Shown: positions 60,327 to 64,000 of the stretch, piece after piece
Layout of the letters: every line of letters begins with the position of its first letter
Numbering within the stretch: the first letter of the stretch is position 1
Assembly (NCBI GenBank): GCA_020846635.1
Contig: JADLDO010000036.1
Coordinates: 186,001-250,000, forward strand
From: Caldilineaceae bacterium
GTDB taxonomy: Bacteria; Chloroflexota; Anaerolineae; Caldilineales; Caldilineaceae
Direction of reading: 5' to 3'
Length of the DNA stretch: 64,000 bases
Notes under the pieces: generated by a model
Databases searched by the model: none
What the model was told of the DNA's origin: nothing
What the model saw: the letters and a program-made list of their open reading frames with translations, nothing else
Position numbers and translations under genes: made by a program

Positions 60327-61541
60327 ATGGCAAAAATCTCCAACATCCGCTCGATCCGTACCCGCGCCGCCGGCACCTGGGTCATTGTCATCGTTGAAAC
60401 CGACCAGCCCGGACTCTATGGCATTGGCTCGGCGAGCGACCATTACCATGCCAAGACCGTCATCGCTGCGGTCGAGGCGATTACCCCTCTGCTCATCGGG
60501 CGCGAGGCCAGCCACATTGAAGACAACTGGCAGACCGTCTACACCAGTGCCTACTGGCGCAATGGCTCGATCCAGAACACGGCATTGGCGGCCATCGACA
60601 TGGCGCTCTGGGATATCAAAGGCAAGGAAGCCGGGATGCCTGTCTACCAGCTTCTCGGCGGGCCAGTGCGCGCTGCCGTACCCTGCTACGCCCACGCCTC
60701 TGGTGACACGCTCCAGGAATTGGAAGATGACGTGCGCCGCTATCACGAGGAGGGCTACCCTGTCATTCGCTGCCAGCTTGGCCCCTATGGCGGCGGCGGC
60801 TTCTTGCCCGCAGATCAAGCCAAGCGCCCCAAGAATGCTTGGCCTCAAAAGAGTGCCTTTGACGACGAAGCCTATCTGGAGAACGTCCCAAAGATGTTTG
60901 CCTATCTGCGCGACAAACTCGGCTTCGACCTCAAGTTCACCCATGATGTCCATGAGCATCTTCTCCCCCACAATGCCGTCACCCTGGCAAAGTTACTGGA
61001 ACCCTATCGCCTGTACTTCCTGGAAGACCTCTTATCACCAGAGCAAGTGGGGTGGTATCGTCACGTCCGCCAACAATGCACAACGCCCCAAGCAATGGGC
61101 GAACTCTTTGTCAACCCGCACGAATGGACGCCGCTTATCACAGAACGCCTCATTGACTTTGTGCGCGTGCGCGTCTCCAAGGGCGGCGGCATCACCCCAT
61201 GCCGCAAAATTGCCACGCTTTGCGAATGGTTCGGTGTCCACACAGCCTGGCAAGAAGGGGGCGACAACGACCCGGTCAACCAGATGGCAGCCGTCCACCT
61301 CGACATGGTGAGCTATAGCTTTGGCATCCAGGAAGAAAACCACTTCCGCGAGAACGAACTTGAAGTCTTTCCCGGCCATGCTCTGCTTGAGGGAGGCTAT
61401 CTCTACCCCAATGAGAAGCCTGGCTTGGGGATGGAGATCGACGAGGCGAAAGCGCGTGCGCTGCTCAACCCCGACCTCGCCGCCAAGACCTTTTACATGG
61501 CCGAAGATCGCCGCGCCGACGGCACAATTGTCCGGCCCTAG
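60327..61541 (+). CDS. Enolase-superfamily mannonate dehydratase (ManD/RspA-like)
   Basis: 404 residues from ATG 60327 (MAKISNIRSIRTRA), the usual ManD length. Motifs: AYWRNGSIQNTALAAIDMAL, GYPVIRCQLGPYGGGG with the Arg/Tyr pair, HDVHEHLLPHNAV (metal Asp plus catalytic His), YFLEDLLSPEQ and MGELFVNPHEW (metal Glu residues), and TAWQEGGDNDPVNQMA. It dehydrates D-mannonate and/or D-gluconate to 2-keto-3-deoxygluconate; family members range from specific to near inactive. A UxuA-type gene follows directly. Confidence 0.88.
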   Translation: MAKISNIRSIRTRAAGTWVIVIVETDQPGLYGIGSASDHYHAKTVIAAVEAITPLLIGREASHIEDNWQTVYTSAYWRNGSIQNTALAAIDMALWDIKGKEAGMPVYQLLGGPVRAAVPCYAHASGDTLQELEDDVRRYHEEGYPVIRCQLGPYGGGGFLPADQAKRPKNAWPQKSAFDDEAYLENVPKMFAYLRDKLGFDLKFTHDVHEHLLPHNAVTLAKLLEPYRLYFLEDLLSPEQVGWYRHVRQQCTTPQAMGELFVNPHEWTPLITERLIDFVRVRVSKGGGITPCRKIATLCEWFGVHTAWQEGGDNDPVNQMAAVHLDMVSYSFGIQEENHFRENELEVFPGHALLEGGYLYPNEKPGLGMEIDEAKARALLNPDLAAKTFYMAEDRRADGTIVRP

Positions 61542-61600
61542 GCTGCGGCCCTTCTTATATAAATTTTTGCAAGAAATATCGACTTAGAAGTGAGGAAACG

Positions 61601-62623
61601 ATGCTACCAACAATCGAACCGGGCATCAAGATCTGTGCCCAAATGTCACCCGAGCCCACAGAGGACGATCTCAAATGGGTCAAACAAATGGGTGTGGACT
61701 ATGTTGTCACAGGGACGGACGCGACCAAATCATCCTATGAATATTACGCCAGCCGTCGCAAGCTCTTTGCCGACCACGGACTCACCATCTATGGCTTTGG
61801 CAACCGCGACGTACACAACATGGACGCCGTCACGCTGAATCTGCCCAATCGCGACGCCAAGGTCGCACAATACAAACAACACATCCGTGACCTGGGCAAA
61901 GCGGGCATTCCCTATACCACCTATGCCCACATGGCAAATGGCATCTGGAGCAGCGCGCGCGAAGAGACGCGCGGCGGCGCCAGTGCCCGCGCCCTCGACC
62001 TCAGCAAATCGCCGCGCGGCCACTGGAACGGAACCTATTATGAGGAACCCCTCAGCCACGGTCGCCGCTACACCGAAGAAGAAATCTGGGACAATTACCG
62101 CAGCTTCATTGAGGAAGTCGTCCCCGTCGCCGAAGAGGCCGGCGTCAAAATCGGCTTCCACCCCGACGATCCCCCACAGCCCGAACTGGCAGGTGTGCCG
62201 CGCTGTATTTTGAGCAGCCACGACGGCTACCAGCGCGCCCTCGACATTGCTGACAGCCCCAACATCGGCATCTGCTTCTGCGTAGGCTGCTGGCTCGAAG
62301 GCGGCCCCTTGATGGGCAAGGGCGTGCTGGAATCCATCCAGGAATTTGGTCGCCAGGGCAAGATCTACAAAGTCCACTTCCGCAATGTCGATCAGCCGCT
62401 GCCCCACTTTGTGGAAACCTACATCAACAATGGCTACATGGATATGTACAAGGTCATGAAAGTCCTGCGCCAAATCGACTTCGACGGTGTCGTGATCCCC
62501 GACCATGTCCCCGTCATGGCAGGTGACCCGCGCCTGGGAACGGCCTATACCATCGGCTGGATGCAAGCGCTCCTCCAGCGCGCCGAAGAAGAAGTCGCCG
62601 CCGAACGCCAGGCCCAACCCTAG
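61601..62623 (+). CDS. uxuA: UxuA-type mannonate dehydratase
   Basis: 340 residues. TIM-barrel metal sites: VKIGFHPDDPPQPE, YKVHFRNVDQPLP and GVVIPDHVPVMAGDP, matching UxuA. It dehydrates D-mannonate to 2-keto-3-deoxygluconate in glucuronate breakdown. GAGGAAACG precedes ATG 61601. It follows a ManD-like gene with the same formal activity, so one of the two may act on another sugar acid. No uxaC, uxuB or kdg genes are in the window. Confidence 0.85.
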   Translation: MLPTIEPGIKICAQMSPEPTEDDLKWVKQMGVDYVVTGTDATKSSYEYYASRRKLFADHGLTIYGFGNRDVHNMDAVTLNLPNRDAKVAQYKQHIRDLGKAGIPYTTYAHMANGIWSSAREETRGGASARALDLSKSPRGHWNGTYYEEPLSHGRRYTEEEIWDNYRSFIEEVVPVAEEAGVKIGFHPDDPPQPELAGVPRCILSSHDGYQRALDIADSPNIGICFCVGCWLEGGPLMGKGVLESIQEFGRQGKIYKVHFRNVDQPLPHFVETYINNGYMDMYKVMKVLRQIDFDGVVIPDHVPVMAGDPRLGTAYTIGWMQALLQRAEEEVAAERQAQP

Positions 62624-62676
62624 CAAAATCAACAATCATAAGAATCACCAATCGCAACACCCAGAAAGGCTGTGCA

Positions 62677-62997
62677 ATGCTCTTCGAGCTTCGCCAATAC
62701 CGCACCAAGCCCGGTCAGCGTGAGCGCTGGGCCAAGTTCATGGATGAGGTCGTCATCCCCTATCAAATGTCCAAAGGCATGGTCATCGTTGCCAGCTACG
62801 TCGGCGAGGCAGAGGACGATCTCTATGTCTGGATCCGTCGTTTCGACAATGAATCCGAGCGTGAACGTCTCTATAAGGAAGTCTACGAGAACGATTTCTG
62901 GAAAAACGAGATGTCACCTAAAATTGGCGACATGATTGACCGCACCAAAACCGTGGTCACACGCCTCAACCCCACCCCCAAATCGGTCATCCGTTAG
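62677..62997 (+). CDS. NIPSNAP family protein
   Basis: 106 residues, ferredoxin-like dimeric alpha/beta fold. MLFELRQYRTKPGQRERWAKF and VWIRRFDNESERERLYKEVY match NIPSNAP. Function in bacteria is unclear. GAAAGG lies before ATG 62677. Co-operonic with the sugar-acid genes. Confidence 0.85.
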   Translation: MLFELRQYRTKPGQRERWAKFMDEVVIPYQMSKGMVIVASYVGEAEDDLYVWIRRFDNESERERLYKEVYENDFWKNEMSPKIGDMIDRTKTVVTRLNPTPKSVIR

Positions 62998-63006
62998 CGC
63001 GTCATC

Positions 63007-63036
63007 GAGGCCGCGCATGGCACTATGCGCGGCCTC
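63007..63036 (+). terminator. Hairpin between NIPSNAP and cutC
   Basis: A perfect 12-bp stem (63007-63018 with 63025-63036) and a six-base loop, with no T-run. It may be a weak or regulated transcript end inside the operon. Confidence 0.5.
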
Positions 63037-63062
63037 ATCTGCCTGTGCAGAAAGCTCTCACT

Positions 63063-63824
63063 ATGCCGCCGATCATCCTAGAAGTCTGCGTCGATTCAAT
63101 CGCCAGCGCCCTTGCCGCCCAGGAGGGTGGTGCCCAGCGTATTGAACTATGCGCCGATCTCTTTGCGGGTGGAATCACCCCCAGCGCCGCCACCCTTGAG
63201 CTTGCGCGCAAGCACCTCACCATCGACATCAACGTCATGATTCGCCCACGCGGGGGAGACTTTCTCTATTCTGACCTGGAATTCGCCATCATGCAGCGCG
63301 ATATCGAGATTGCCAAAGAGGCAGGAGCTAATGGCGTCGTCATCGGCCTTCTCACCGAGTACGGCAAAATCGACATCGAGCGCACCAAAGCACTCACTGA
63401 ATACGCCCGTCCGCTGAGCATCACCTTCCACCGCGCCTTTGACATGGCTACCGACCCCACAGAAGCACTGGAAACATTGATCCAACTCGGCCTGAATCGC
63501 GTATTGACTTCCGGTCTGGAACCTAGCGCATTGGAAGGGGCTGACACCATTACCCAACTCATCCAACAGGCTGCAGGGCGCATCATCATCATGCCCGGTG
63601 GCGGCATCCATGAGCGCAACATCGCCAAGATCATCCGCCAAACAGGGGCAAAGGAAGTTCACATGAGTGGACGCCAAGCTGTCGAGAGCAAAATGCGCTA
63701 TCGCAATCACCGCGTCTCTCTGGGAGGAACCTTGCACCAACCCGAATATAGCCAACAGATCACCTCTGCCGCTCGCATCAGCGCCAGCCTTGCCGCGCTG
63801 CAAAGCGGTGACAACCCCATTTGA
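63063..63824 (+). CDS. cutC: CutC family protein
   Basis: 253 residues from ATG 63063 (MPPIILEVCVDSIASAL); a GTG at 63045 is an alternative. TIM barrel with GGAQRIELCADLFAGGITPS, NVMIRPRGGDFLYS, ITFHRAFDMATDP and the GGGIHERN turn. The family was linked to copper tolerance, but that role is disputed and sugar-type functions have been suggested. Location in a sugar-acid operon supports the latter. Confidence 0.9.
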   Translation: MPPIILEVCVDSIASALAAQEGGAQRIELCADLFAGGITPSAATLELARKHLTIDINVMIRPRGGDFLYSDLEFAIMQRDIEIAKEAGANGVVIGLLTEYGKIDIERTKALTEYARPLSITFHRAFDMATDPTEALETLIQLGLNRVLTSGLEPSALEGADTITQLIQQAAGRIIIMPGGGIHERNIAKIIRQTGAKEVHMSGRQAVESKMRYRNHRVSLGGTLHQPEYSQQITSAARISASLAALQSGDNPI

Positions 63825-63835
63825 GGCAGCCAATC

Positions 63836-64000
63836 ATGCAAATTGTCGATCACCCACAAGGTGACTATCGCTTCCTAACCGGCATCGCGCCCTATTCATC
63901 GTCGGTCATCGCGCAACCGGGCTTCGTTTTGATACGCGCCCAATTCGCCGCGCCAGTCCCTATACAACCTGGCTTTGAGCAGATTGCCTCCTACCTTGCC
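63836..64000 (+). CDS. Uncharacterised protein, 3' end cut by window
   Basis: Open from ATG 63836 to the window end, 55 codons (MQIVDHPQGDYRFLTGIAPY SSSVIAQPGF..., shown in two pieces). Resembles an uncharacterised family, remembered from Planctomycetes, with a YRFLTGIAPYSSG-type start. It begins 11 bases after the cutC stop, so it is in the same operon. Confidence 0.65.
   Translation, partial: MQIVDHPQGDYRFLTGIAPYSSSVIAQPGFVLIRAQFAAPVPIQPGFEQIASYLA

Noticed and set aside
59847..60971. 374-codon minus-strand frame
   Set aside because: Antisense to the isomerase and ManD genes, both with intact active sites.
60145..61311. 388-codon frame on the same strand as the ManD gene
   Set aside because: Ser/Pro/Arg-rich +1 frame shadow; it overlaps two well-supported genes in another frame.
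1..64000. CRISPR arrays, transposases, integrases or att sites
   Set aside because: No array of spaced repeats and no recombinase or transposase motifs were seen. The tRNA-Gly gene has no direct repeat of its 3' end nearby that I could find.

Overview
The window looks like a Chloroflexota chromosome (Caldilineae/Anaerolineae-like), GC-rich, with no phage, IS or CRISPR content. Pointers to this lineage are a DUF2298 (Chlor_Arch_YYY) membrane protein, several GT-C-type membrane glycosyltransferase-like proteins, secreted proteins with Pro/Thr linkers, and short-form HisG with HisZ. This placement is inference from gene content; no 16S rRNA gene is present.

Layout. 1-8.7 kb: cell-envelope genes (truncated DUF2298 protein, G5/3D-domain wall protein, GT39-like transferase, FG-GAP secreted protein). 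8.7-10.9 kb: pyrC-pyrB, both strikingly like the DHO and ATC domains of animal CAD and in the same order. 11.2-14.7 kb: SPFH membrane protein, a GSA-like aminotransferase and a PhyH dioxygenase. 14.9-20 kb: VIT-VWA secreted protein, tRNA-Gly(CCC) with a consensus promoter and terminator, an unknown TPR-like membrane protein, and an SRAP DNA-protein crosslink enzyme. 20.2-24.1 kb: hisZ-hisG-RmlC-like epimerase-mtnP, then rpmG with its own promoter and a hairpin leader. 24.5-30 kb: SH3b protein, a Thr/Pro-linker surface protein, a PPOX/F420-type flavoprotein and a polytopic membrane protein.

30-64 kb is mainly a carbohydrate-catabolism region. Two tandem paralogues of an uncharacterised family lie divergent from an amidohydrolase. 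An MFS-HEAT fusion and a DUF4038/apiosidase-like hydrolase follow. The hydrolase is divergent from a complete Opp/Dpp-type ABC transporter (two ATPases, binding protein, two permeases), and a 28-bp LacI-type palindrome lies between them. A minus-strand operon then encodes an SMP-30 lactonase, a LarA-family protein, a split transketolase, a cupin and a Gfo/Idh/MocA dehydrogenase. After a 2013-residue secreted beta-helix protein, a plus-strand operon encodes a Gfo/Idh dehydrogenase, a double SDR protein, a sugar isomerase, two unrelated mannonate-dehydratase-type enzymes, NIPSNAP, CutC and a gene cut by the window end. Together these suggest uptake and breakdown of plant-derived oligosaccharides rich in sugar acids, but the substrate is not shown.

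Regulatory features stand out. Several sigma-70-like promoters have 16-18 nt spacers. A recurring hairpin family (core GGAAGCT/AGCTTCC) sits at four convergent gene junctions. A Rho-independent terminator lies between pyrC and pyrB, and a terminator-like hairpin precedes the rpmG ribosome binding site.
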